From: Planctomycetota bacterium
Lineage (GTDB): Bacteria > Planctomycetota > Phycisphaerae > Phycisphaerales > Phycisphaeraceae
NCBI GenBank assembly: GCA_026386955.1
Contig: JAPLMQ010000287.1
Span: 1-33,085 of the forward strand
Length of the DNA stretch: 33,085 nt
Direction of reading: 5' to 3'
Shown: positions 15,605 to 23,483 of the stretch, one piece after another
Layout of the letters: the number at the start of each line of letters is the position of its first letter
Position numbering within the stretch: the first letter of the stretch is position 1
Position numbers and translations under genes: made by a program
Notes under the pieces: model-generated
Told to the model about the DNA's origin: nothing
The model's database searches: none
What the model saw: only the letters and a program-made list of their open reading frames with translations

Positions 15605-16015
15605 ATGGGCAACCGAAACAAACCGCTGATCCTGGTGGTCGACGACGAGGCCCACATCCTCCACGTCGTGAGCCTCAAGCTGCGCAACGCCGGCTACGAG
15701 GTCATCACCGCCGAGGACGGCGAGGAGGGGCTCGACTCCGCCTTGGAGAACCTGCCCGACCTGGTCATCACCGACTTCCAGATGCCGTTCCTCACCGGCC
15801 TGGAGCTCTGCATGAAGCTCAAGGAGAACCCGCTCACCCGGGCCACCCCCGCGCTGATGCTCACCGCCCGCGGCTTCGGCCTGGCGGACGAGCACCTCGA
15901 CAAGACGAACATCACCGGCGTCATCAGCAAGCCGTTCAGCCCGCGCGAGATCCTCGCCAAGGTGCAGGAGCTCATCGGCGGGCAAGTCGTTTCGGAGGCC
16001 CCCTCCCAGCCGTGA
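15605..16015 (+). CDS. CheY-like single-domain response regulator
   Basis: The 136-residue protein is one receiver domain. The acidic pair is Asp13-Asp14, the phosphorylation site Asp57 (LVITDFQMP), the switch Thr87 and the conserved Lys109 (ISKPFSP). There is no output domain, only a short tail, so it must act by protein contact, with the HD-GYP protein encoded next as an obvious candidate. It lies 42 bases after the kinase gene and its TGA overlaps the GTG of the HD-GYP gene (GTGA). No clear ribosome site is seen just before the ATG at 15605. Confidence 0.93.
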   Translation: MGNRNKPLILVVDDEAHILHVVSLKLRNAGYEVITAEDGEEGLDSALENLPDLVITDFQMPFLTGLELCMKLKENPLTRATPALMLTARGFGLADEHLDKTNITGVISKPFSPREILAKVQELIGGQVVSEAPSQP

Positions 16016-17568
16016 ACCCGTTGACCACCCAACTCGTCCGTCCGGCGCTCCCCGAGCGCCTGGGCCAGCGCCTCGAAGCGCTGGGCGTGAGCCTGGTCTG
16101 GCTCGACGGCGATGGCCGCGCGCAGCCCGTGGGCGCCGCGAGCGGGTTCGAGCGGCTGGTCGTCGAGTCGCCGGTCTTCGCCGCCTCCATCCGCCGGCTC
16201 TGGCCCCAACTGGCCTTGGGCAGCGGGGCGGCCCTCGAGGTCTGGCCGGGCCTCTGGCTGACCCACCTCCCGATCCACCGCCGCCGCCGCGCGGGGCTCG
16301 ACCCCTTCAAGCCGCCGCTCCTCGCCGCCGTCTTCCTCGGCGCCGAACTGCTCGGCTCCGACCAGCTCCACGCCGTCTGCGACGCCGCCCGCGTCGACCA
16401 CCGCGCGACCGTCGACCGCGTCGACCCCGCCATCCTCGTCTCCGCCGCCGAGGCCCGCCGGCTCGCGATGAGCCTCGCCTGGCTGCAGCAGGACGGGCTC
16501 GAGATGGACCGCCGCCACGGCGAACTCCACAACCTCAGCCAACAGCTCGGCGAGTCGTACGAGGAGCTCAGCCTCCTCTACAAGCTCTCGAGCAGCATGA
16601 CGGTCAACCAGCCGCCCGCCCACTTCCTCACCGACGCCTGCCGCGACCTGCAGCAGGTGCTGGGGCTCAAGTGGATCGCACTGCAGTTGACCGACACCGA
16701 GCCCCGGCTCAACGAGCTCGCGGGGCAGGTCATCACCGCCGGGCCCGTCGGCTGCGCGCCCGACCGCCTCAAGGAGATCGGCAAGCGGCTGATGTCCGCG
16801 CGCCCCGTCGCCAACCGCTCGTGGGTCGTCGACGACACCACGACGCTGGCCATCCCGCACCTGCGCGACATCGCCTCGCACCTGCTGGTCGTCACGCTCG
16901 ACCGCGGCGGCCAGCCGGCCGGCATCCTCTTCGGGGGCGACAAGCTCGACGGCTCGCACATCTCCAGCATCGACTCGAAGCTCTGCGGCTCGCTGGCCAA
17001 CAGCCTCGCGATCTTCCTCGAGAACATGATGCTCTACGAGGACATGCAGTCGATGTTCATGGGCGTCCTGCACGCCCTGACCAGCTCCATCGACGCGAAG
17101 GACAGCTACACCCACGGCCACTCCGAGCGCGTCGCGCTGCTCTCGCAGCAGCTCGCGATCGCCGCCGGGCTGCCCGCCGAGCAGGTCGAGCGCGTCTACA
17201 TCTCCGGGCTCATCCACGACGTGGGCAAGATCGGCGTGCCCGAGGCGGTCCTCTGCAAGCCCGGGCAGCTCACCGCCGAGGAATTCGGCCTCATCAAGCT
17301 GCACCCGCAGATCGGCGCCCGCATCCTGCAGGACATCCGCCAGATGCAGGACCTCATCCCCGGCGTGCTCTACCACCACGAGCGCTGGGACGGCCGCGGC
17401 TACCCCTTCGGCGCCGCGGGGGCCGACATCCCGCTCTTCGGGCGCCTCATCTGCCTCGCCGACTCCTTCGACGCCATGAGCTCCAACCGCACCTACCGCC
17501 AGGCCATGCGCCTCGAGCAGGTGCTCTCCGAGATCTCCCGCTGCGCGGGCAAGCAGTTCGACCCCTAG
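16012..17568 (+). CDS. GAF/HD-GYP protein, predicted c-di-GMP phosphodiesterase, cut by an in-frame TAG
   Basis: The GTG start overlaps the receiver stop as GTGA. To the TAG the protein has 518 residues: an unknown N-terminal region (1-165), a coiled coil (about 160-195), a GAF-like domain (about 200-338) and an HD-GYP domain (about 345-518). The domain keeps HD at 402-403 (GLIHDVGKIGVP) and HHERWDGRGYP at 455-465, so the active site is complete. HD-GYP enzymes hydrolyse cyclic di-GMP. The TAG at 17566-17568 follows GKQFDP, where the family normally continues. The same frame goes on for 53 more residues (LAKLFVALDFGPVFEL, then a Pro/Ala-rich tail) to a TGA at 17728-17730 that overlaps the ATG of the next gene. 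A full-length product would have 572 residues. GAG to TAG is the simplest explanation. Confidence 0.9.
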   Translation: MNPLTTQLVRPALPERLGQRLEALGVSLVWLDGDGRAQPVGAASGFERLVVESPVFAASIRRLWPQLALGSGAALEVWPGLWLTHLPIHRRRRAGLDPFKPPLLAAVFLGAELLGSDQLHAVCDAARVDHRATVDRVDPAILVSAAEARRLAMSLAWLQQDGLEMDRRHGELHNLSQQLGESYEELSLLYKLSSSMTVNQPPAHFLTDACRDLQQVLGLKWIALQLTDTEPRLNELAGQVITAGPVGCAPDRLKEIGKRLMSARPVANRSWVVDDTTTLAIPHLRDIASHLLVVTLDRGGQPAGILFGGDKLDGSHISSIDSKLCGSLANSLAIFLENMMLYEDMQSMFMGVLHALTSSIDAKDSYTHGHSERVALLSQQLAIAAGLPAEQVERVYISGLIHDVGKIGVPEAVLCKPGQLTAEEFGLIKLHPQIGARILQDIRQMQDLIPGVLYHHERWDGRGYPFGAAGADIPLFGRLICLADSFDAMSSNRTYRQAMRLEQVLSEISRCAGKQFDP

Positions 17569-17726
17569 CTGGCCAAGCTTTTCGTCGCGCTCGACTTCGG
17601 CCCGGTCTTCGAACTCTCCCGCAAGCACCAGGCCCGCGGGCAGGAGACGCCTGCCGCGCCCGCCCCTGTGCCCGCCCCCGCAAAGCCCGCGCCGGCCCCG
17701 GCCGTCGAGTCCCGGAGCGAACGCCC

Positions 17727-18062
17727 ATGAAGATCTCGCACGAAGAGTTCGACCAGACCAGCGTCATCAGCCTCAAGGGCGAGTTCGTCGCCGACCAGGC
17801 CGAGGCCTTCAAGCGCCTCGTGCTCGAGCGGCTCTCGGCCCAGACGCGCGACATCGTGCTGGAGCTGAGCGAGACCGAGTTCATCGATTCCAAGGGGCTT
17901 GAATCCGTCCTCTGGCTGCAGGAGCAGTGCGCCGAAAGGCTTGGCCAGGTCCGCGTCGCGGCCCCGCACGAGAACGTGAAGAAGATCCTGGAACTGACTC
18001 GCCTGGCGCCCCGCCTCGATTGTCACGGCGACATCGAATCGGCCGTCAAGAGCCTCCGGTGA
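17727..18062 (+). CDS. STAS-domain protein (anti-sigma factor antagonist-like)
   Basis: The 111-residue protein is a single STAS domain: strands around SVISLKGEF and DIVLELSET, then FIDSKGLESVLWLQ with Ser55 at the position phosphorylated in SpoIIAA/RsbV-type proteins. Such proteins switch partners depending on phosphorylation of that serine. No RsbW-type serine kinase is in the window, so partner and regulator are unknown; a part in the neighbouring kinase/receiver/HD-GYP pathway is inferred from the operon. The ATG at 17727 overlaps the TGA of the readthrough HD-GYP frame as ATGA, and the stop is five bases before the ATG of the ATPase gene. Confidence 0.9.
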   Translation: MKISHEEFDQTSVISLKGEFVADQAEAFKRLVLERLSAQTRDIVLELSETEFIDSKGLESVLWLQEQCAERLGQVRVAAPHENVKKILELTRLAPRLDCHGDIESAVKSLR

Positions 18063-18067
18063 AACCC

Positions 18068-19837
18068 ATGGCCACCGCGACACCGACCCGAACCGACGCG
18101 CCCGCCCGACCCGTGGGCACCGCCACGCCCGACAAGCCCGTGCGCGTCGGCGACCTGCTGCTCGAGCGCGGGCTGGTCACCAAGGACCAGATCGAGCAGG
18201 CCCTCGCCCACCAGAAGGAGAAGGGGCACAAGAAGCTCCTGGGCGAGATCCTCGTCGAGCTCAAGTTCGTCACCGAGGAGCAGGTGATCGAGGCCCTCTC
18301 GCTCGCCTACGGCGTGCCGTTCGCGCGCATCACCCCGCGGTTGGCCGACCCCAAGGTCGTCGAGGTCCTCCCGCGCGACTTCCTCGAGCGCCAGATCGTC
18401 CTGCCCCTCTTCCTGGTCAACGGCAAGCTCACCGTCGCCGTCACCGAGCCCAGCAACGTCTTCCTCGTCGAGGAGATGGAGCGGCTCTCGGGGCACACCG
18501 TGCAGATCGTCGCCGCGACCGCGCGCGACATCCGCACCACCCTCCAGACCCACCTGCCCAACGCCAACGTCTTCGTCATCGACGAGATGGTCGACGACAT
18601 CCAGCCCGACGAGCTGACGCTGGTCGAGAAGCAGATCACCGACCTCTCGAGCCTCGAGGCGGGCGCGAACAACTCGCCCGTCATCAAGCTCGTGAACTAC
18701 CTGATCCACAGCGCCGTGCAGGAGGGCGCCAGCGACATCCACATCGAGGCCGGCGACGGCATGCTCCGCGTGCGCTACCGCGTCGACGGCGACCTCTACG
18801 AGAAGATGCGCCCGCCGCACCAGATGCTCCCCGCGGTCGTCAGCCGCATCAAGATCATGGCCGGGCTCGACATCTCCGAGCGCCGCATCCCCCAGGACGG
18901 CGGCATCACCGTCATGATCAGCAAGTCGCCCATCGACCTGCGCGTCTCGACCATGCCGGGCAAGTTCGGCGAGAAGGTCGTCATCCGCATCATCGACAAC
19001 CGCAGCTCCCTGACCAACCTCGAGAAGCTCGGCTTCTCCTTCGGCATGCTCGAGCGCTTCCGCTCCGCCATCCATTCGCCCAACGGCGTCGTCCTGGTCA
19101 CCGGGCCGACCGGCAGCGGCAAGTCGACCACGCTCTACGGCGTGCTCAACGAGATCGCCGACGACTCGGTCAACATCTGCACCGTCGAGGACCCCGTCGA
19201 GTTCAACCTCGCGGGCATCAACCAGTTCCAGGTCAACGAGAAGGCGGGCTTCACCTTCGCCGGCGCGCTCCGCTCGCTCCTGCGCCAGGACCCCGACGTG
19301 ATCATGCTCGGGGAGATCCGCGACCAGGAGACCGCCCGCATCGCCATCCAGGCGGCCCTCACCGGGCACTTGGTCCTCTCGACCCTGCACACCAACGACG
19401 CCGCCAGCGCGGTGACGCGGCTGATCAACATCGGCGTCGACGCCTACCTGATCGCCGCCTCGATCCGCGCCGTGCTCGCCCAGCGGCTGCTCCGCAAGAT
19501 CTGCACCCACTGCAAGGAGCCCCTCGAACTCGCGGCGCCCGCCCGCCGGGCCCTCGACAAGATCTGCGCCGGCACCACCTCGCCCGCGACGGTTTACCGC
19601 GGCGCGGGCTGCAACCGCTGCCGCAACACGGGCTACTCCGGCCGCGTGGGCGTCTACGAACTCTTCACGCCCGACGACGAGACGCTCGACGCCATCAGCC
19701 GCGGCGCGACGCTGCAGGAGATCCGCAGGCTCTCCCGCGCCTCCGACCCCCTGACGCTCCAACTCGACGGGCTCGAGAAGGTCAAGGCGGGCATCACCAC
19801 CGTTGAGGAACTCATCAGCGCCACCGCGATGGGGTGA
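18068..19837 (+). CDS. gspE: Assembly ATPase, GspE/PilB family, with MshEN-like N-terminal domain
   Basis: The 589-residue protein has a low-complexity start, then two tandem 24-residue MshEN-type motifs at about 26-49 (RVGDLLLERGLVTKDQ onward) and 57-80 (LLGEILVELKFVTEEQ onward). This arrangement binds c-di-GMP in MshE and related ATPases. The N2 domain spans about 190-330, and the ATPase core has Walker A GPTGSGKS at 346-353, an Asp box (TVEDPVE), Walker B LGEIRD at 414-419 and a His box (LSTLHTNDA). The zinc-binding cysteines are Cys479, Cys482, Cys515 and Cys518. It powers pseudopilus or pilus extension from the cytosol with the GspF-like protein. The ATG at 18068 lies five bases after the STAS stop; the ribosome site is weak. 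PilB and GspE cannot be separated on sequence alone. Confidence 0.94.
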   Translation: MATATPTRTDAPARPVGTATPDKPVRVGDLLLERGLVTKDQIEQALAHQKEKGHKKLLGEILVELKFVTEEQVIEALSLAYGVPFARITPRLADPKVVEVLPRDFLERQIVLPLFLVNGKLTVAVTEPSNVFLVEEMERLSGHTVQIVAATARDIRTTLQTHLPNANVFVIDEMVDDIQPDELTLVEKQITDLSSLEAGANNSPVIKLVNYLIHSAVQEGASDIHIEAGDGMLRVRYRVDGDLYEKMRPPHQMLPAVVSRIKIMAGLDISERRIPQDGGITVMISKSPIDLRVSTMPGKFGEKVVIRIIDNRSSLTNLEKLGFSFGMLERFRSAIHSPNGVVLVTGPTGSGKSTTLYGVLNEIADDSVNICTVEDPVEFNLAGINQFQVNEKAGFTFAGALRSLLRQDPDVIMLGEIRDQETARIAIQAALTGHLVLSTLHTNDAASAVTRLINIGVDAYLIAASIRAVLAQRLLRKICTHCKEPLELAAPARRALDKICAGTTSPATVYRGAGCNRCRNTGYSGRVGVYELFTPDDETLDAISRGATLQEIRRLSRASDPLTLQLDGLEKVKAGITTVEELISATAMG

Positions 19838-19856
19838 GGCGAGCCGGGGCGGGGCC

Positions 19857-19898
19857 GATCCCGCAGCGATTCCGCGTCGATCCCGCGTCGATTCCAAC
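19857..19898 (+). repeat. 11-base tandem repeat, nearly four copies, between the ATPase and GspF genes
   Basis: The units GATCCCGCAGC, GATTCCGCGTC, GATCCCGCGTC and partial GATTCCAAC follow each other with a period of 11, close to one helical turn. They lie in the 133-base gap before the GspF gene, which otherwise shows no clear promoter or terminator. Confidence 0.7.
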
Positions 19899-19970
19899 TT
19901 GTGGGCCGCATCCGTTCCTCCGCCGCGTCAACCGCACGACCGGGCAACCTCTTTCTGAAGCCGATTCGAC

Positions 19971-21221
19971 ATGGCCACCTTCCAATACTCGGCGCGCGAC
20001 GGACGCGGGACCCCCGCCAACGGCTTCATCAGCGCCGCCTCGCTCGACGAGGCGGGGCGGATGCTCCGCGGCGAGGGCAAGTTCATCATCAAGATCGCCG
20101 CCGTGCGCGACGCCGAGGCCGCCGCGGGCCAGGCGACCCCCGGCGCCGCCGCGCCCAGCGCCGGCTTCTCCTTCGGCACGGGCATCCGCCGCAGCGAGGT
20201 CATCCTCTTCGCCCAGCAGCTCGCGGTCATGATCGAGACCGGCGTGCCGATCTCCGAGGCGCTCGACTGCGCCTCGACGCAGAGCGCCAACCCCAAGTTC
20301 CAGGCCGTGCTCAAGGACGTCGCCGTGCACGTGCAGGGGGGCGGCGAGCTCTCCGTCGCGCTGCGCCGCCACCCGCGCGTCTTCCCGGTCGTGATGGTCA
20401 GCCTCATCCGCGCCAGCGAGGTCAGCGGCACGATGGGCGTGATGCTCGACCGCGTCGCCCGCTACATGGCCAAGGAGCAGCAGACGCTCAAGCAGGCCCG
20501 CGGGGCGATGATGTACCCGTGCTTCATGGTCCTCATGGCCCTCTCCGTCACCGGCTTCCTCATGGCCTTCGTGCTGCCCCGCTTCGCGTCGATCTACGAG
20601 TCGCGCCAGCAGGTCCTCCCCGCGCCCACGCGCCTCCTCATGGCCGTGAGCACGGGGCTCAGCGCGTATTGGTACATCTGGGTCCCCAGCGTCGTCGCCA
20701 TCGTCGTCACGACCTGGCTCTTCGCCCGCACGCCCGCCGGGCGGCGCACCATCGACTACCTCAAGCTCAACGCCCCGGTGGTCAAGACCATCTTCCTGCA
20801 GCTCTACATCGCCCGGGCCGCCCGCACGATGGGCACCATGATCAACTCCGGCGTGCCGATGCTCGACATGGTCCCCGTGGTCAAGCGCGTCACCAACAAC
20901 ATCTACTTCGAGGAGCTCTGGGACGAGGTCGACGAGCGCCTCCGCCAGGGCTCGCAGCTCTCCGAGCCGCTCTTCGCCTCCAAGCTTGTCCCGCGCTCGA
21001 TCACGCAGATGATCTTCAGCGGCGAGAAGTCGGGCCGGCTGGGGCAAGTCCTCACCCGCGTCGCCGACTTCACCGAGGAGGAGTTCGAGCTCTCGGTCAA
21101 GACCGCGACGCAGTTCATCGAGCCGGTGATGATCGGCGTCATGGGCGCGATCATCGGCTTCGTCGCGATCTCGCTCCTCCTGCCGATCTTCAGCGTCGGC
21201 AAGGTCGTCGCCTCGGGGTGA
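19971..21221 (+). CDS. gspF: Inner-membrane assembly platform protein, GspF/PilC family
   Basis: The 416-residue protein starts with the short MATFQYSARDGRG region typical of GspF/PilC. It then has two copies of the T2SSF domain (about 78-200 and 280-400), each with the cytosolic helical bundle; FAQQLAVMIETGVPISEAL and AARTMGTMINSGVPMLDM are the matching segments. Three membrane segments are seen near 175-195, 225-250 and 385-410. GspF is the pivot on which the ATPase acts to push pilin subunits out of the membrane. The length is the family norm. No good ribosome site precedes the ATG at 19971. It lies 133 bases after the ATPase gene and closes the locus. Confidence 0.94.
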   Translation: MATFQYSARDGRGTPANGFISAASLDEAGRMLRGEGKFIIKIAAVRDAEAAAGQATPGAAAPSAGFSFGTGIRRSEVILFAQQLAVMIETGVPISEALDCASTQSANPKFQAVLKDVAVHVQGGGELSVALRRHPRVFPVVMVSLIRASEVSGTMGVMLDRVARYMAKEQQTLKQARGAMMYPCFMVLMALSVTGFLMAFVLPRFASIYESRQQVLPAPTRLLMAVSTGLSAYWYIWVPSVVAIVVTTWLFARTPAGRRTIDYLKLNAPVVKTIFLQLYIARAARTMGTMINSGVPMLDMVPVVKRVTNNIYFEELWDEVDERLRQGSQLSEPLFASKLVPRSITQMIFSGEKSGRLGQVLTRVADFTEEEFELSVKTATQFIEPVMIGVMGAIIGFVAISLLLPIFSVGKVVASG

Positions 21222-21232
21222 GCCGGACGCCT

Positions 21233-21238
21233 TAGAAT
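21233..21238 (+). promoter_or_regulatory. Candidate -10 element (TAGAAT) for the glycosyltransferase gene
   Basis: TAGAAT lies 24 bases before the ATG at 21263, directly after the gspF stop. No good -35 is seen. It suggests that the glycosyltransferase is not simply the last gene of the secretion operon. Confidence 0.4.
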
Positions 21239-21262
21239 GGCCCCGCACCCCAAGGCCCCGCG

Positions 21263-22525
21263 ATGAAGGTCATCCTCACCCCCGTCGGCAGCAGCGGCGA
21301 CGTCCACCCGTTCCTCGGGCTGGGCATGGCCCTCCGCGCCCGCGGGCACGAGGTCGCCGTCCTGGGCAACACCCACTTCGCCCCGCTCGTCCAGGCCGCG
21401 GGCCTCGGACAGATCGAACTTGGCACGGCCGAGCAGTACCTCGCCGCCATCGGCAACCCCGACATCTGGCACCCCCGGCGCGGGTTCGCCGCGATCACGG
21501 GGATGACCAACCAGCTCATCCGCCCGATGTACGACGCGCTGGCGGAGCTGCACGAGCCGGGGAGGACCATCGTCGTCTCGCACTCGCTGGGGATGGGCGC
21601 GCGGGTGGCGCAGGAGAAGCTGGGCATCCCGCTGGTGACGATGCATCTCCAGCCCGCGCTCTTCCGCAGCCGCACCGCGCCGCCGCGCATCGCCGACCTG
21701 CTCCCCGGGTACTCGCCGCTGTGGTTCCGCCGGTTCGTCTTCTGGGTCGGCGACCGCGCGTTCGTCGACCCGATCATCGGCCAGCCGCTCAACGCCTTCC
21801 GCGCGGAGCTGGGCTTCGCGCCGGTGAAGGGCATCTTCCGCGACTGGTGGAACTCGCCCCAGCGCGTGCTGGCGATGTTCCCCGAATGGTTCGCGCCGCA
21901 GCAGCCCGATTGGCCGCCGCAGACCCGGCTCGTGGGCTTCCCGCTCTACGACGAACGCGGCCTGACCGCGCCGCCGCCCGAGTTGGAGGCCTTCCTGAAT
22001 GCGGGCGACAAGCCGATCGTCTTCACGCCCGGGTCGGCGATGCGCTTCGGGCAGGCCTTCTTCCAGGCGGCGGCGGAGGCGTGCAAGATCCTCGGGCGGC
22101 GCGGGATCCTCCTCACGCGATTCCCCGAGCAGATCCCGCGCGACCTCCCGCCGGACGTGCGCCATTTCGACTTCGTGCCCTTGAGCAAGCTGCTGCCCCG
22201 CGCCGCGGCCATGGTCCACCACGGCGGGATCGGCACGCTTTCGCAGACGCTCGCCGCGGGGATCCCGCACCTGATCATGCCCATGGCCCACGACCAGCCG
22301 GACAACGCCGAGCGCGTCCGCCGGCTGGGCGTCGGGGCGAGCCTTTCGCGATCGCACTTCAAGGGTCCGGCGGTGGCGCGCGAGCTGGCTTCGCTGCTGG
22401 GCTCGCCTCACGTGGCCGTTGCTTGCCGTGAAGTCGCCTCGCGATTCCAGGGCGTCGACGCGCTGACGCGGGCCTGCGAGGAGATCGAGGCGGTGGGGCC
22501 GGCGACGTTTGCGGGATCAAAATGA
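21263..22525 (+). CDS. GT1-family glycosyltransferase (UGT/sterol glucosyltransferase-like)
   Basis: The 420-residue protein has the two-domain GT-B fold of family 1 glycosyltransferases. The acceptor domain opens with MKVILTPVGSSGDVHPFLGLGMALRARGH, the G-x-GD-HPF-L pattern seen in bacterial and fungal sterol or macrolide glucosyltransferases. The donor domain has VHHGGIGTLSQTLAAGIPHLIMP followed by AHDQPDNAERV (about 315-355), the PSPG-like nucleotide-sugar site with its terminal DQ..N. It should transfer a sugar from UDP- or similar donors to a small lipid-like acceptor in the cytosol; the acceptor cannot be read from the sequence. The gene lies 41 bases after gspF, with a weak AAGG site before the ATG, and is closed by a strong double terminator. 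Confidence 0.88.
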   Translation: MKVILTPVGSSGDVHPFLGLGMALRARGHEVAVLGNTHFAPLVQAAGLGQIELGTAEQYLAAIGNPDIWHPRRGFAAITGMTNQLIRPMYDALAELHEPGRTIVVSHSLGMGARVAQEKLGIPLVTMHLQPALFRSRTAPPRIADLLPGYSPLWFRRFVFWVGDRAFVDPIIGQPLNAFRAELGFAPVKGIFRDWWNSPQRVLAMFPEWFAPQQPDWPPQTRLVGFPLYDERGLTAPPPELEAFLNAGDKPIVFTPGSAMRFGQAFFQAAAEACKILGRRGILLTRFPEQIPRDLPPDVRHFDFVPLSKLLPRAAAMVHHGGIGTLSQTLAAGIPHLIMPMAHDQPDNAERVRRLGVGASLSRSHFKGPAVARELASLLGSPHVAVACREVASRFQGVDALTRACEEIEAVGPATFAGSK

Positions 22526-22580
22526 GCGGTTCGCATCGGAACCGCAAAGAAAACCCAGGCATGGCCATGCCTGGGCTTTG
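22526..22580. terminator. Bidirectional double-hairpin terminator between convergent genes
   Basis: GCGGTTC/GAACCGC (22526-22545) is followed by a perfect 22-base palindrome (22554-22575, half-site CCCAGGCATGG). The palindrome is flanked by AAAGAAAA on the left and CTTTG on the right, so it works as a terminator in both directions. It lies between the convergent glycosyltransferase and ThuA-like genes. Confidence 0.88.
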
Positions 22581-22588
22581 AGGGCGCA

Positions 22589-23299
22589 TCAATCGCGCAC
22601 ATCGCCCGTCGCGGCCCACTCGCAGCCGCGCAGCAGGGCCCGCTGGAACGAGGGGTTCTCAAAGGCCCGCATCGAGTTCGTCGGGTGCTTGTCGGCGTCG
22701 CCGGGCCAGACGTGGCCGAGCACGTGGTGGTAGACGCGCCCCTTCCCGTATTGCGTCGTGACCATCACCGGCTCATGGTTGCCCGTCCCCCGGCTCTCGG
22801 GCGAGGAGTAGGCCGTCGCGAGCACGCGGAAGGGGACGCTGTGCATGTGCACCAGCTTGTGATAGAGCTCGTCCCACTGCTTGTAGTCGGCCATCCCGCG
22901 CGTGATCGGGTGCGTCTTGTCCTGGATGGCGACGTCAAACTCGTGGTAGTCGCCGTGGGAGGTGCCTGCCCGCCACAGCAGACCGACCATCTTCTCGTAC
23001 TCGTACCAATCGACGAAGGCGTTGTCGGCGGCGTGGAGGACGACCAGCCCGGTGCCGGACTTGATGGCGGATTCGAAGTTGGCCTTGGCCGCGTCGGACC
23101 AGATCGGCCCGTTGTAGTCGGTGAAGATGAGTTGGAGTCCATCGAGGGCCGCGGGATCAACCAGCGCCGCGGACGGATCCTCGGTCAGCGTGACGTCGAA
23201 GCGTCCGGACTTCTCCAGCAGGTCCTTGCAGAACGGCGCGGACCGCCGCCAGTCATGGTTGTTCTTGCCGGTGAGGAGGAGAGTCTTGATTGGGGGCAT
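22589..23299 (-). CDS. ThuA-like domain protein
   Basis: The 236-residue protein fits the ThuA (trehalose utilisation) family, a class I glutamine amidotransferase-like fold common in planctomycetes. Visible features are the opening strand IKTLLLTGKNNHDWRRS, then LIFTDYNGPIWSD, GLVVLHAADNAFVDWYEYEKMVGLLWR (about 83-109) and the closing block with HEPVMVTTQYGKGRVYHHVLGH (about 175-196). The biochemical role of this family is poorly known; in planctomycetes it is often linked to sugar use. No signal peptide is present. The gene ends in the shared bidirectional terminator and stands alone on this strand, with no clear ribosome site. Confidence 0.88.
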   Translation of the reverse strand: MPPIKTLLLTGKNNHDWRRSAPFCKDLLEKSGRFDVTLTEDPSAALVDPAALDGLQLIFTDYNGPIWSDAAKANFESAIKSGTGLVVLHAADNAFVDWYEYEKMVGLLWRAGTSHGDYHEFDVAIQDKTHPITRGMADYKQWDELYHKLVHMHSVPFRVLATAYSSPESRGTGNHEPVMVTTQYGKGRVYHHVLGHVWPGDADKHPTNSMRAFENPSFQRALLRGCEWAATGDVRD

Positions 23300-23483
23300 G
23301 GGGAAGTCCCAAGGGGATTGGCGGAACGGGATGCAGGCGGAGGATTGTCGGGCGTGGCGGAGGATGAATCAATGGTCCGCAGGCGACAACCGCGTGATAT
23401 CCTCACGGGCGAGGGCTGAGGCGGGGGAGGTGCGGCGTGCGCTGATCCGGGACCATGGCCAATCGAGTTTCAGGGGACACGGG

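Noticed and set aside
17566..17568. TAG as a pyrrolysine or other recoded codon
   Set aside because: No Pyl genes or recoding structure are visible and the site is not in a methyltransferase; mutation or sequence error is simpler.
16671..17726. Long upstream extension of the STAS frame over the HD-GYP gene
   Set aside because: The extension is an Arg-rich shadow of the HD-GYP frame; the STAS fold begins exactly at the ATG at 17727.
23121..23483. Upstream extension of the 700-residue protein
   Set aside because: It overlaps the start of the ThuA-like gene on the other strand, has no ribosome site, and reads as low-complexity sequence until the well-placed ATG at 23484.
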